DNA of 64,000 bases from Pseudomonas muyukensis (GTDB lineage Bacteria; Pseudomonadota; Gammaproteobacteria; Pseudomonadales; Pseudomonadaceae): positions 3,872,501-3,936,500 of the forward strand of contig NZ_CP077073.1 in NCBI RefSeq assembly GCF_019139535.1, in the 5' to 3' direction. Below the pieces are notes generated by a model, which ran no database searches, was not told the DNA's origin, and saw only the letters and a program-made list of their open reading frames with translations. The position numbers and the translations under genes were made by a program. This document shows, piece after piece, positions 1 to 8,833 of the stretch (positions are counted from its first letter, which is position 1; every line of letters begins with the position of its first letter).

Positions 1-538
1 CGTCGAAATGGCCGTCGCTCACGCCGGTGATCATCGACAGCTCGAGGGAAGGCTCCAGGAAAGGCTGGCCGTCGGGGTCGAGGAAGTCCTGCTTGTCGGA
101 CTTGTCGGCGGGCACGTCTTCCTTGTGGCTGCGGGCGTAGCGGACTTCCCACGCCGGTGACAGTTCGTAGTCGGTGGTCTTCTGGTCGGTGCCCGACTTG
201 GTCTTGAGCAGGCGAAAACGGTTCACGTACAGGGTGCCGTTCATCGACTGCTGGATGACCGAAATGTACTTCTGGTCGGTCACCACCCGAAACGGCGCCA
301 GCGACGGCACCAGGGTCGAGGCATCGCAGTCCACGGCGATGATGCTCATGCCCACCTGGCGCACCTGCTGGGTGAAGGTCACCGCGGTGAAACCCGACCA
401 GTCGAGGTCATCGTCGTCGCTGTCGACGTCCTGGCCGAGCACATCGAAGTAGATGGCCTGCTTGCCCGCCACTTCGCGGCCGAACACCACCACCACACCC
501 TGGAAATTGACCGATACGATCTGATTGAACTGCTGCAC
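1..538 (-). CDS. Hypothetical protein, N-terminal 179 residues (partial)
   Basis: This is a leftward open frame that runs off the left edge. It starts at a GTG preceded by GGAGGGG with a 5-nt spacer, which is a strong ribosome binding site. The visible part is rich in Val, Asp and Gln, with an acidic stretch (VDSDDDDLDW) near residue 40. It has no signal peptide or membrane segment and matches no family I recognise. It begins 23 nt after the stop of the Gfo/Idh/MocA gene in the same direction, so it may be the distal gene of the aminocyclitol operon, or an unrelated neighbour read through from it. That the frame is coding is fairly sure. The function is unknown. Confidence 0.6.
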   Translation of the reverse strand, partial: MQQFNQIVSVNFQGVVVVFGREVAGKQAIYFDVLGQDVDSDDDDLDWSGFTAVTFTQQVRQVGMSIIAVDCDASTLVPSLAPFRVVTDQKYISVIQQSMNGTLYVNRFRLLKTKSGTDQKTTDYELSPAWEVRYARSHKEDVPADKSDKQDFLDPDGQPFLEPSLELSMITGVSDGHFD

Positions 539-561
539 GCTATCCCCTCCCTGTTGATCGG

Positions 562-1608
562 CTATGGCTGCAGGAACACCGGCTGGCCGCTGCGGCTGGA
601 CTCGAGAATGGCTTCGGCCAACTGCACCGCGCGCAGGCCGTCGCGGGCCTGGCACACCGGCGGCGTGCCATGGCGGATGCAGGCGTACAGGTGGCGGTGT
701 TCGTTGGGAAAGGCGTCGTCGTTGGTGCCCCAGTCGTGCTGCCAGGTCCAGGTGCTGACCGGCTGCTCGGGCCGGTCGTAGCGGTAGAGGCTCAGGACCT
801 TCTCGCCCTGGGCATTGGGAAACTGCAGCACGCCCTGCTCGCCGACCACATCGAAGCTCGGGCGGATCCCGCCGCGCCCCACGCACAAGGGCTCCCAGCC
901 CAGGCCGCTGGCGGCCCAGGACTCCGACCACAGCGCCTGGTCGCCGGCGACGAAATCGATCACCGCGATCACCGTGTCATGGGCACTGGTCGGCCCGCGC
1001 TTGAGCTTGCGGGTCGAGGCATAGACCTTGTGTGCCGGGCCGAACATCCAGGTCACGAAATCCAGCCAGTGGGTGTGCTCGAACACCACCCCGCCGCCCA
1101 GCTCGGCATCGTGGATGGCCGGGCTTTCAGCCCCCTTGCACACCGCCCAGACATCGCGGAACACCAGCGGGCGCCCCAGCACGCCGCTTTGCACGACCTT
1201 GCGCAGGTTGCCCGCGTCGGCGGAAAAGCGCATCGGGTAGCCCAGCAGGAACACCCGCTGGCTGTCCTCGGCCACCCGCACCACCTCCTGGCATTGCGCC
1301 GAGGTCTTGGCCAGGGGCTTTTCGCAGAACACGTGCTTGTTGGCCCGCAGCGCCGCGATGGCCAGTTCGGCGTGGTTGAACGGCGGCGTGAGGATCCACA
1401 CGCACTCGATCAGCGGGTCGTCCAGCACCTGCTGCACGTCCTCGGTCCAGCCCGCTACCCGCCACTTGCGCGCCAGCGCCTGGGCCTTGCCCGGCACGCT
1501 GTCGCACAGGCAGCGCACGTCGAACAGGTCCCTGAGCTTGTCCAGCTCTTCCAGGTGCCAGTCGCACACCGTACCGCAGCCGATCAAGGCCGTTCGTATC
1601 GCGCTCAT
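562..1608 (-). CDS. Gfo/Idh/MocA family NAD(P)-dependent oxidoreductase
   Basis: The 348-residue product has an N-terminal Rossmann fold (ALIGCGTVCDWH near residue 8) and the family EKP motif (FCEKPLAK near residue 95), followed by the usual alpha/beta substrate domain. Members oxidise or reduce sugars and cyclitols, including inositol and scyllo-inositol. The ATG is chosen because GGAGGAGCGG precedes it directly and it overlaps the upstream stop by 4 nt (ATGA). As the tenth gene of the operon it could oxidise a cyclitol or nucleotide-sugar hydroxyl before transamination, either duplicating or complementing the radical SAM enzyme. The exact substrate cannot be read from the sequence. Confidence 0.85.
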   Translation of the reverse strand: MSAIRTALIGCGTVCDWHLEELDKLRDLFDVRCLCDSVPGKAQALARKWRVAGWTEDVQQVLDDPLIECVWILTPPFNHAELAIAALRANKHVFCEKPLAKTSAQCQEVVRVAEDSQRVFLLGYPMRFSADAGNLRKVVQSGVLGRPLVFRDVWAVCKGAESPAIHDAELGGGVVFEHTHWLDFVTWMFGPAHKVYASTRKLKRGPTSAHDTVIAVIDFVAGDQALWSESWAASGLGWEPLCVGRGGIRPSFDVVGEQGVLQFPNAQGEKVLSLYRYDRPEQPVSTWTWQHDWGTNDDAFPNEHRHLYACIRHGTPPVCQARDGLRAVQLAEAILESSRSGQPVFLQP

Positions 1609-3497
1609 CCGCTCCTCCGCAAGCTGAAGGCCCGGCTGCTGTCGAGCCATTGTTGAAACATCAGCACCGACCACAGCCGCTCTTCCCTGAAGTGCTCGCC
1701 GTGGTGCAGCAATCGCGTCCACTCCCAGCGCACCTGGGCCACATCGAAGAAACCTTCGTCACCCAGGCGACCCGGCGCCAGCAGGTGCTCGGCCCAGTCG
1801 CGCAGGGGGTGGCGCAGCAGCGGGCTCACCCAGATGCTGAAGCCCAGCTTCTTGCGTTCGAGCAAAGCCCTGGGGATGTACTGGTAGGCCACCTGGCGCA
1901 GCAGCCACTTGGAGGTGTTCTTGCGGTGCTTGAGGTGGTGGGGCAAGCCCCTGGCGAAGTCCAGCAGCGCCCCGTCGAGAAATGGCATGGCCACCCGCAG
2001 GCCGGCATGCTCGCAGGCACCGATGGTTTTCTGCGTCACTGGCGCGAGGAGGATTTCCCCCTGCACCTGCACCAACTGGTCGAGCAGCACCGACAACCGC
2101 GGTGGCTCGGCGTCGGCCCCCGGCCAGGGGATATCCAGCCAGCCTTCGCCGAGCACCAGCCGCCCGGGGTCCAGTACCCGTGCGCCGAGCACGCGCTCCA
2201 CGTGCCCCAGGCCATTGCCGGCCAGCACGCCACGCATGTCCTCGAAAGCGTCACGGCCGGGGTCGTCCAAGGCCAAGCGCCGGCCGAGCCAACGGGCCAG
2301 GCTTGTCGCCAGCGGCGTCGAGCAGCGCCCGGCCAGCGCCAGGCCACGGCCCAGTGCAGCCCTGCCCCAAGGCGGCACGCAGCGTGCGCGGAGCACGCTG
2401 CGGTACAGGTCCAGGCGCTGGGCATACTCACCCAGCACGCAGTCGGCGCCATCGCCGGCGAACACCGTGTCGACGTAGTCGCTGGCGGCGCGGGCCAACA
2501 GCATCGAGGGCAGTTGCGACGAGTCGGCCAGGGGTTCGCCATAGGTAGTGGGGATGTCAGGCACCACGCCTGCCAGCGCCGGGTCATCAAGCCGGATCTC
2601 GTGGTGCAGGGTTCCCAGGTGGCGGGCGATGGCCGCAGCGTCCGGGGCCTCGTTGCAATGCATGCCGTGCAAGCCTGCGGTGAAGGTGTGGATGGGCTTG
2701 CCCAGGGTTTTCTGCAACAGCGCCGCGCCCAGGGTCGAGTCGAACCCGCTGGACATGAAGGCGCCCGCCGTGGAGCCGTCCAGCCGCGCCTCGACGGCCG
2801 CCAGCAGGTGGCGCTCGAAGGTTTGCGTGGCCAGACCTGGGTCGATGGGTGTGCGCTGGGTGGTGGGCAGCGTTGCCCAGGACGAAGGCGCATAGGCTTG
2901 TTGCGCCACTTCGCCGCAATCATGTGCCGACAGCGCCACCCAGTGACCGGGCTGCAGCTTGCGCACCTGCCGGTAGAAGGTATGCGGCGCCGGGACAAAA
3001 CCGTAGCGCACGAACAGCGCCAACGTCTGCCGGTCGACTTCCAGCTGCCGGTGCAATGGCCGGAACGCACCGAAGTCGCTGCTGAACAACCAATGCCCGG
3101 CGAGGCGACCGTAGAACACCGTGCACTGCGTGGTACGGTCGCAGGCCAGGACCAGCCGCTGCCGCTCGGCGTTCCAGTACGCCAGGGCGAACTTGCCGCT
3201 GATCCGGTTCAGGGTCGTCACCTCGCCCCAGGCCAGGAACGCCTGGGTCAGCAGTTCGCCGTCGGTGCACGGCTGCGCCGCCAAGCCCAGCCAGCCCTGC
3301 AACTGCGCGCGGTTGAGCAACTCGCCGCACCACAGGGTGTGGCTGTGCGCGCTGGACGGCAGGTGGTCGGCCTCGAGCCCCAAGGCCTGGCACATGGGTG
3401 ACAGCCAGGGCCGCAGATCGCCCACGCCACTGCCCAGCCCACCACACAGGCGCGCAGCCGCAGCCTTGGCGGCGGTGGCCAGCGCCGGGCGGTTCAC
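1605..3497 (-). CDS. Asparagine synthase-like protein with degenerate glutaminase domain
   Basis: The 630-residue protein has a class II glutamine-amidotransferase-like N-terminal half and an asparagine-synthase C-terminal half with the PP-loop motif SSGFDS near residues 249-254. True AsnB proteins begin Met-Cys, and that Cys is the glutaminase nucleophile. Here the start is GTG followed by NRPALATAAK and no N-terminal Cys exists, so glutamine hydrolysis is unlikely. The GTG overlaps the upstream stop (GTGA), and this 4-nt coupling is the operon's rule. The frame stays open further upstream, but only as a shadow of the epimerase gene. AsnB-like enzymes of this kind form amide bonds in polysaccharide and antibiotic pathways, so it may amidate an acidic intermediate. 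That role is inferred. Confidence 0.8.
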   Translation of the reverse strand: MNRPALATAAKAAAARLCGGLGSGVGDLRPWLSPMCQALGLEADHLPSSAHSHTLWCGELLNRAQLQGWLGLAAQPCTDGELLTQAFLAWGEVTTLNRISGKFALAYWNAERQRLVLACDRTTQCTVFYGRLAGHWLFSSDFGAFRPLHRQLEVDRQTLALFVRYGFVPAPHTFYRQVRKLQPGHWVALSAHDCGEVAQQAYAPSSWATLPTTQRTPIDPGLATQTFERHLLAAVEARLDGSTAGAFMSSGFDSTLGAALLQKTLGKPIHTFTAGLHGMHCNEAPDAAAIARHLGTLHHEIRLDDPALAGVVPDIPTTYGEPLADSSQLPSMLLARAASDYVDTVFAGDGADCVLGEYAQRLDLYRSVLRARCVPPWGRAALGRGLALAGRCSTPLATSLARWLGRRLALDDPGRDAFEDMRGVLAGNGLGHVERVLGARVLDPGRLVLGEGWLDIPWPGADAEPPRLSVLLDQLVQVQGEILLAPVTQKTIGACEHAGLRVAMPFLDGALLDFARGLPHHLKHRKNTSKWLLRQVAYQYIPRALLERKKLGFSIWVSPLLRHPLRDWAEHLLAPGRLGDEGFFDVAQVRWEWTRLLHHGEHFREERLWSVLMFQQWLDSSRAFSLRRSG

Positions 3498-4852
3498 TCT
3501 GGCACCCGCGGCAGGTACTGTGCCTGGGCGCCCGCCAGCACGGCGGGTGCCTCGTACACCTTGAGCAGCTCGGCGATCCCCTGCCCCACGGCCTGGCCAT
3601 AGAGCGTGCGGCCACGCTGCAAGCCCGGCCAGGCCTCGGCCGCCGGGCGCGCCAGCACATCGCGCAAGTGGCGATGGACGAACGCCGCCGACAGCGGCGG
3701 CAGCAGCAGGTTGCTCTGCGCGTCGAGCACGGTCTCCGGGCGGTCGGTGCTCAGGCGGCAGGTCAGGCAAGGCACGCCCAGCACCGTGGCCTCCTCCTGC
3801 AGGCCGCCGCTGTCGGTGTACAGCGCCAGGCAATGGCCGGAGGCCAGGAAGTGGATGACATCGGTGTAGTGCGGCCACATCGGCTGGACCACCACGCCGT
3901 CGAGCCGGACGTCGTCCAGCAGGCCGGCGAGCTGATGTTGGACCAGTGCGCCGTCGAGGGCGTTGCTGCGCACCAGCACCACCTGCACCCCCTCGATGGC
4001 CAGTCGCCCCAGCGCCTGCAACACCGCCTGCAAGGCCTGGGCGGTCATGTTCTCGCGCCGGTGCAGGTCTACCCGCAGCCAGCGCCCCTGGGCCAGCGCC
4101 GGGTACAGGCTGAACAGCGCACTGCGTGCAGCCCGTGGCAGGGCCAGACGCACCGCGTCGCTGCTCAGCGAACCGACCTGGCGCAGCTGTGGCAGCGGGT
4201 AGCCCTCGCGCAGCAGGTGCTCGACATTGCGCTCCACCGGGGCCAGCAGCAGGTCGCCGACCACGCTGGCCAGGGTGGTGCAGACCCCTTCAGGGAAGGG
4301 TTCTTCGTAGAACCGTTGCCAGCGCAACTGGCGTTGTTCGGCCAGGTCCTGCAGGTTCGCCCAGGCCCCCCGGTCCGGTCCGTAGCTGCGCAGCCCAGCC
4401 TCGACGTGCACGCTGCGCGCGCCATGGGCCAGGTACCAGAACTGGGCGAACAGCGCCGCCGTGGCGGTGTCCCCGGACACCAGCGGTACCGCGCTCTGGC
4501 GCAGGCCGCCGGCCTTGAGCCGGGCATCGAGGCACTCGATGGCCAACGCCAGCTGCGCGGTGCGGCCCAACAAAGTCCCGCGGATGCCGAAGCTCACCGC
4601 CAGCAGGTGCTCGTAGCCCAACTCCTCCCTGGCCTGGGTCAGCACCGGGTCGTAGTGCTGGCCGGTGTCGACCAGCAGGAACGGCAAGCGCAACGCGTCG
4701 CAGGCCAACACCAGGCTGGCCAGCTTGATGTAGCACGGCTTGGTGGCGAGCACGATCAAGTACAGCGGGCGCTGCTCGCGGTTGGCCTGAGCGATGGCTT
4801 CGGCCAGGCGGGCTTCATCCACCCAGGCCAGGTTGAAACTCAGTTCGGGCAT
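3494..4852 (-). CDS. UDP-N-acetylglucosamine 2-epimerase family protein
   Basis: The roughly 452-residue protein carries hallmark motifs of the WecB/NeuC family: VDTGQHYDP near residue 61, HVEAGLRS near 149 and the HRREN element further on. WecB-type enzymes interconvert UDP-GlcNAc and UDP-ManNAc, and hydrolysing relatives release ManNAc. It is longer than typical WecB (about 375), with extra residues in both halves. AAGGA lies 8 nt before the chosen ATG; a GTG one codon upstream is equally possible. It lies between the cyclitol synthase and the asparagine-synthase-like gene in one operon, so it probably supplies or releases an amino-sugar for the GT4/PIG-L steps. Whether it epimerises or hydrolyses is open. 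Confidence 0.8.
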   Translation of the reverse strand: MPELSFNLAWVDEARLAEAIAQANREQRPLYLIVLATKPCYIKLASLVLACDALRLPFLLVDTGQHYDPVLTQAREELGYEHLLAVSFGIRGTLLGRTAQLALAIECLDARLKAGGLRQSAVPLVSGDTATAALFAQFWYLAHGARSVHVEAGLRSYGPDRGAWANLQDLAEQRQLRWQRFYEEPFPEGVCTTLASVVGDLLLAPVERNVEHLLREGYPLPQLRQVGSLSSDAVRLALPRAARSALFSLYPALAQGRWLRVDLHRRENMTAQALQAVLQALGRLAIEGVQVVLVRSNALDGALVQHQLAGLLDDVRLDGVVVQPMWPHYTDVIHFLASGHCLALYTDSGGLQEEATVLGVPCLTCRLSTDRPETVLDAQSNLLLPPLSAAFVHRHLRDVLARPAAEAWPGLQRGRTLYGQAVGQGIAELLKVYEAPAVLAGAQAQYLPRVPE

Positions 4853-4889
4853 CACGACATTCCTTATCGCGAGCGGTGGTCGGCAAGCT

Positions 4890-6068
4890 TTACTCGGTAA
4901 CGCGCAGCGCGCTGTAGTAGCCCGCCTGCAACTTGGCGTAGGCCCGGCGGATCTCGCCTTCGTCCACCCCCACCAGCGGCTGGCCCTGGCTCATGGCCGG
5001 CCGGCCGATACCGCGCAGCAGCACGAAGGGGTAGTGCCCGGCGTTCAGGCGAATGCGCCCGCGCTTGTTGTCCTGGCGGATGCGCGCCATGACCCGCTCG
5101 AACGACGGTGGGTTTTCCAGGCCAAGGGGCGCGCCGCAGCGCAGCAGCAACTGGGCATGCAGGTGTTCTTCCTGTTCGCTGAGCCAGCCACGTTCCCGGG
5201 CGATGGCGGCGGCCACCAGCATCCCCAGGCCGACGGCGTGACCATGGGTCAAGGTGCCGGTCTCCAGCTCCAGGGCATGGCCGACGGTGTGCCCGTACTC
5301 CAGTACCACGCCCAGTTCGTGCTCCAGCGGGTCGTCCAGCAGCAGTTGCTGCTTGGCCTGGATCCCCAGCTGCACCAGCTCGATCCAGCCGGCCGGCGAG
5401 GTGTCCGCGGCCAAGCGTTCGAGCGCCGGCACGGTCGCGGCATCGAAGGCCAGGCCGTTCTTGCACAGTTCCACCACCCCGGCGGAGAACGCCGGCGCCG
5501 GCAGGCTCTGCAGGTACTGCACATCGACGCAGCACAGGCTGGCCGGGTGGTACAGGCCGTACATATTCTTCGCCGCGGTGCCGTTGACTGCCTGCTTCTG
5601 CGACAGCACCGAGTCGGACATCGCCAGCAGCGTGGTCGGAATGTGTACCAGGCCAATGCCGCGGTACAGCAACCCGGCCAGCATGCCGGCCAGGTTGCCG
5701 GTCAGACCGCCGCCGAATGCCACCACCACCGAACGCCGGGTAGCGCCACCGGCCACGGCCTGGTCGAGCAGGCCCTGCAGCACGCCGAGGGTCTTGGCCG
5801 CCTCATCCGCTTCCACCAGCAGGCAGGTCACCGGCAAGTGGCGTTGCAGGGCATCGAGCAACGGCGCGCCCCACAGTTCGTAGACCCGTCGATCGGCCAC
5901 CAGCAGGATATGCGCCGCCTGCTCGCTGACCCGCTGGGCGATCTGTTCGGTAAAGCGGTAGCCCAGCAGCATTTGCATGCGCTGCTCGCCGAAGCGGAAG
6001 TCCAGGGCGCGCACTGGCAGCTCCTGGGTCGAGCGCCGTGCCGGTACATCCTGTAGAAGCGAATTCAT
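4890..6068 (-). CDS. 2-deoxy-scyllo-inosose synthase-like sugar phosphate cyclase
   Basis: The 392-residue protein belongs to the dehydroquinate-synthase superfamily, but its motifs follow BtrC-type 2-deoxy-scyllo-inosose synthases. These include GGGLTGN (119-125), SDSVLSQKQAVN (151-162, where AroB has DSSVGGKTGVN), a VELCKN element near 200, EYGHTVGH (257-264) and DNKRG (333-337). DOI synthase converts glucose 6-phosphate to 2-deoxy-scyllo-inosose using NAD+ and a divalent metal, the first committed step to 2-deoxystreptamine. The ATG follows AAGGAG and overlaps the aminotransferase stop (ATGA). The aminotransferase next to it is the cognate second enzyme of that pathway. EEVS-type or other cyclase activity remains possible, but classification as AroB is unlikely. 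Confidence 0.85.
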   Translation of the reverse strand: MNSLLQDVPARRSTQELPVRALDFRFGEQRMQMLLGYRFTEQIAQRVSEQAAHILLVADRRVYELWGAPLLDALQRHLPVTCLLVEADEAAKTLGVLQGLLDQAVAGGATRRSVVVAFGGGLTGNLAGMLAGLLYRGIGLVHIPTTLLAMSDSVLSQKQAVNGTAAKNMYGLYHPASLCCVDVQYLQSLPAPAFSAGVVELCKNGLAFDAATVPALERLAADTSPAGWIELVQLGIQAKQQLLLDDPLEHELGVVLEYGHTVGHALELETGTLTHGHAVGLGMLVAAAIARERGWLSEQEEHLHAQLLLRCGAPLGLENPPSFERVMARIRQDNKRGRIRLNAGHYPFVLLRGIGRPAMSQGQPLVGVDEGEIRRAYAKLQAGYYSALRVTE

Positions 6069-7339
6069 TGCCCCTCTCCTTGACGTGCACGCAGTTCGTG
6101 CGCGTGCTCCTTGACCTTGGCGAACGCCTGCGCGACATGGGCCATGGCCTGGTCGTCGGCGAGGAACAACCAATGGGCCAGCATTACGTGCTGGCGATGC
6201 GCGGCCTGGGCGCACAGCAGCGGTTGCGGCACCCGCGGGGCCGTCAACAGGCGCTGGGAATGGCCGGGGGCGAGCACCGCGAACCTGTCCATCGGCGGAT
6301 AAGGCGGGTGCACCCAGCAGCCCAGTTCGGCGGACAGTGCCCGGCACACTTGCGCTATCGCCACGCCCTCGAATTCGGGGCCTTCCAGGCGCACCGGAAA
6401 GTGGTACAGGGTGGTCCGTTCGGTGCCTTCGGCAGTCTGCTGGAAGGCGAACCCGCCGATTTCCTCGAGGAGCTGGCGCAAGCGCTGGGCCTGGCGGGCG
6501 CGCTGGGCGTTTTCATGGTCAAGGTCTTCCAGGCGGCTGAGCAGGATCGCCGCCTGGGGTTCGCTGAGGCAGGCGTTCTGGGCAAAGCCCTGGCCGCCCT
6601 CCTCCAGGGTCATGTAGCCCGATGGCACCGTATCGGTGACCCGCTGCCGACCGTCCGCGCGCAGGCGAAAGATCCGTGCGGCAAGGTCTGGGTCGTCGCA
6701 GATACAGGCACCGCCCTCGCCGCTGGTCAGCACCTTGCCATTCTGCATGCTGAAGGTGCCGACCGCGCCGAGCGTCCCCACATGCCGCCCTCGCCACTGG
6801 GCGCCATGGGCCTGGGCACAATCCTCGATCAGGTGCAGGCCATGGCGCCTTGCCAGCGGCAGTAGCGCATCCAGGTCGGCGATGGCGTTGTACAGGTGCA
6901 CCACCATGATCGCCCGGGTACGCGGGCTGATCGCCGCCTCCACCGCATGGGGCGCCAGGCACAGTGAGGCAGGGTCGATATCGACGATGACCGGCACCGC
7001 GTTGATCGCCAGCACCGCGCTGGCGCAGGCCACCCAGGTCAGCCCCGGGACGATCACCTCGTCCCCGGCGCCGATGCCCAGGGCCTGCATGGCCGCCATC
7101 AGGGCACTGGTGCCGTTGGCCGTGGGCACGCAATGGCGCACGCCGTTGTAATGGGCAAAGGCTTCGGCGAAGCGCTGGTCCCAGGTCGGGCTGGCGTCGG
7201 TCTCCAGGCCACTGACCGACCAACGCCCGCTGCGCATCACCGTGAGCAGGGCACGCTCGCAGGTCAGCGTGGACTGCGGCCATTGTGGCCAGGCCTGGCG
7301 ATGCACCGGGGTGCCACCGAACAATGCCAGGCCGCTCAT
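6065..7339 (-). CDS. BtrS/StsC-type (DegT/DnrJ/EryC1) cyclitol aminotransferase
   Basis: The 424-residue PLP enzyme of the DegT/DnrJ/EryC1 fold has its probable Schiff-base lysine at K202 (NGKVLTSGEGG), IEDCAQAHGA at 171-180 and an N-terminal WPQWP...GRWSVSG region. The pattern matches L-glutamine:scyllo-inosose aminotransferases such as BtrS and StsC more closely than sugar-nucleotide aminotransferases. In the known pathway one such enzyme performs both transaminations, DOI to 2-deoxy-scyllo-inosamine and the amino-DOI ketone to 2-deoxystreptamine. It overlaps its neighbours on both sides by 4 nt, so it is translationally coupled to the GT2 gene and the cyclase. Confidence 0.87.
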   Translation of the reverse strand: MSGLALFGGTPVHRQAWPQWPQSTLTCERALLTVMRSGRWSVSGLETDASPTWDQRFAEAFAHYNGVRHCVPTANGTSALMAAMQALGIGAGDEVIVPGLTWVACASAVLAINAVPVIVDIDPASLCLAPHAVEAAISPRTRAIMVVHLYNAIADLDALLPLARRHGLHLIEDCAQAHGAQWRGRHVGTLGAVGTFSMQNGKVLTSGEGGACICDDPDLAARIFRLRADGRQRVTDTVPSGYMTLEEGGQGFAQNACLSEPQAAILLSRLEDLDHENAQRARQAQRLRQLLEEIGGFAFQQTAEGTERTTLYHFPVRLEGPEFEGVAIAQVCRALSAELGCWVHPPYPPMDRFAVLAPGHSQRLLTAPRVPQPLLCAQAAHRQHVMLAHWLFLADDQAMAHVAQAFAKVKEHAHELRARQGEGQ

Positions 7340-8145
7340 GGCTGGGCTCCGGCGCAGGCCTGGGTCGGGCCGCTGGTCTGGCGCAGGTTGGACACCCCGC
7401 CCAGGTAGTAGCGCACGGTGGCGCGCTCGGAGCAGGCGAACTTCACCCCTTGCTCGCGCACCCGTTGGAACAGCTTGTCGTCTTCACCGACCCGCAGGTC
7501 CACCTCGCGTTGGCTGAAGCGCTGGTCGAAGCCCAGGTTGCGCAGGCACTCGGTGCGAAACAGCCATTCGTTCATGTCCACGGTGGCGCAGTTGTCGGGC
7601 GCCTCGGGGCCGCGCACACCGTCGCGCATCACCGGGCTGCCAGGGCTGAAGACGCCGTGGGCCAGGCCCCAGCGGTACATCCTGTTGGCCACCGCCGGGT
7701 CGTCATGCCAGGGGTAATGGGTGAAGGGGAACGGCGTGCCGTCCGGGTTGAGCACCTGGCGCCAGGCATGGGCCGCCTGCAGCTGTGGATCTTCCAGGCA
7801 CTGGCAGAGGGTCTGCAGGTGCTCAGGTTCCAGTGCGTTGTCATCATCGAGGAACGCCACCAACGGTTGCTCGACCTGGGCCAGCGCCGCGGCCCGCAGG
7901 CGCGCCATGCGCTGCGAGGAAGCCCCCTGGAACGGCTGCCCTTCGAGCGGCTGCCACACCACCCGCTCGCGCCACCCCTCCAAGGCTGGGTGCGCGCGCA
8001 GTGCCATGGCCCGCTCGGACAGGATGCGGTGCTCGACACGCAGGCCGCCCTGCTGCGCGGCGACGCTGGCGATACAGCGCGCCAAGGCCTGTGGGCGGTC
8101 CACGGCGAAGGTCAGGATACAGATATCAGCCAAGGGTCCAGACAC
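7336..8145 (-). CDS. Family 2 glycosyltransferase
   Basis: The 269-residue GT-A fold protein starts ADICILTFAVDRPQ and has the acidic metal/nucleotide-sugar motif FLDDDNALEPEH near residue 100, followed by a long loop region. The GTG start is supported by a strong GGAGGT four bases upstream; this makes a 20-nt overlap with the end of the deacetylase gene. An ATG 24 nt further upstream lacks such a site. It has no membrane segment, so it acts in the cytosol or at the inner face of the membrane. Within the operon it is the second glycosyltransferase and could add the heptose or another sugar. Donor and acceptor are unknown. Confidence 0.82.
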   Translation of the reverse strand: MSGPLADICILTFAVDRPQALARCIASVAAQQGGLRVEHRILSERAMALRAHPALEGWRERVVWQPLEGQPFQGASSQRMARLRAAALAQVEQPLVAFLDDDNALEPEHLQTLCQCLEDPQLQAAHAWRQVLNPDGTPFPFTHYPWHDDPAVANRMYRWGLAHGVFSPGSPVMRDGVRGPEAPDNCATVDMNEWLFRTECLRNLGFDQRFSQREVDLRVGEDDKLFQRVREQGVKFACSERATVRYYLGGVSNLRQTSGPTQACAGAQP

Positions 8146-8833
8146 GTTCACCTCCGATCGAATGAGCATGGGTTGCCACCGCGGCCAGGTCTTTTTCTGC
8201 CACCTGGGAGGCATAGCCGGCCAGGTGCCTGAGTTTTTCCGGCAGCCAGTCGGCCAACGGCGTGAGCAAGGGCCGCAAGCCTTGGGCGGTGTGCGCCAAC
8301 TGCTGCGCCAGGGCATGCGCCGACAACTCGCCGGCATAGGGCAAATCTTCATAGAACAGCAGCGGGCAGATCGCGGCGAACACCCGTTGCGCCGCCCGGC
8401 GCGTGAGCAGGTGGTCGATGTGCCCGCCTACCCCCAGTGGCGCATAGACCCTGGCCGGCCGGGCCTGCTCCAGGCGCTGGCGCAGCCGCTGCTCCAGGCG
8501 TTCGAGCTCTGGATCCTCAGGTGTCGCACCGTCGGCGATGAACAACGAATCGACATCGGGATAACCCCGCAGCGGGGCTTCGGCCAGGTCCAGGCACTCG
8601 TGGGCCAGGTGCAGCGCGTCGCAGAAACGCGCTTCTTCAGCCTGGCGCCAGCGGGAAATCTGCGCCTGGCTCCTGAGCGTCGGAGCGTAGGGGGCGAACC
8701 GGCTCTGGGAAAAGATCGTCAACAGGCGCACGTGCTGCCCCCGCTCCGCCCCGCTCAGCAAGCGCCCCGCCAGCGAATAGGCAATGTCGTCGCAGTGGGG
8801 CGACAGCAACCAGACCTCGCCCCGGCGGCTCAT
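8126..8833 (-). CDS. PIG-L/LmbE family deacetylase (BtrD-like role possible)
   Basis: The 235-residue protein has the PIG-L zinc motif SPHCDD (H13, D15, D16) and a second metal motif HIDH (138-141), both typical of N-acetylglucosaminyl deacetylases. The family includes GlcNAc-PI deacetylase, MshB, and BtrD/NeoD, which deacetylate N-acetylparomamine-type intermediates. The ATG overlaps the stop of the GT4 gene by 4 nt. A glycosyltransferase followed by a PIG-L deacetylase beside DOI-synthase and aminotransferase genes is the paromamine-type arrangement, so its likely substrate is a GlcNAc- or ManNAc-aminocyclitol pseudodisaccharide. That assignment rests on context. Confidence 0.85.
   Translation of the reverse strand: MSRRGEVWLLSPHCDDIAYSLAGRLLSGAERGQHVRLLTIFSQSRFAPYAPTLRSQAQISRWRQAEEARFCDALHLAHECLDLAEAPLRGYPDVDSLFIADGATPEDPELERLEQRLRQRLEQARPARVYAPLGVGGHIDHLLTRRAAQRVFAAICPLLFYEDLPYAGELSAHALAQQLAHTAQGLRPLLTPLADWLPEKLRHLAGYASQVAEKDLAAVATHAHSIGGERVWTLG

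Noticed and set aside
1605..3878. A 757-residue version of the asparagine-synthase-like protein
   Set aside because: The first 127 residues lie wholly inside the epimerase gene in another frame and are low-complexity. The GTGA overlap at 3494-3497 gives the natural start.
4890..6347. AroB (3-dehydroquinate synthase) as the product, and a start at 6347
   Set aside because: The motif SDSVLSQKQAVN replaces AroB's DSSVGGKTGVN, and the neighbours are aminocyclitol genes. The first 93 residues from 6347 are the antisense/shifted frame of the aminotransferase gene.
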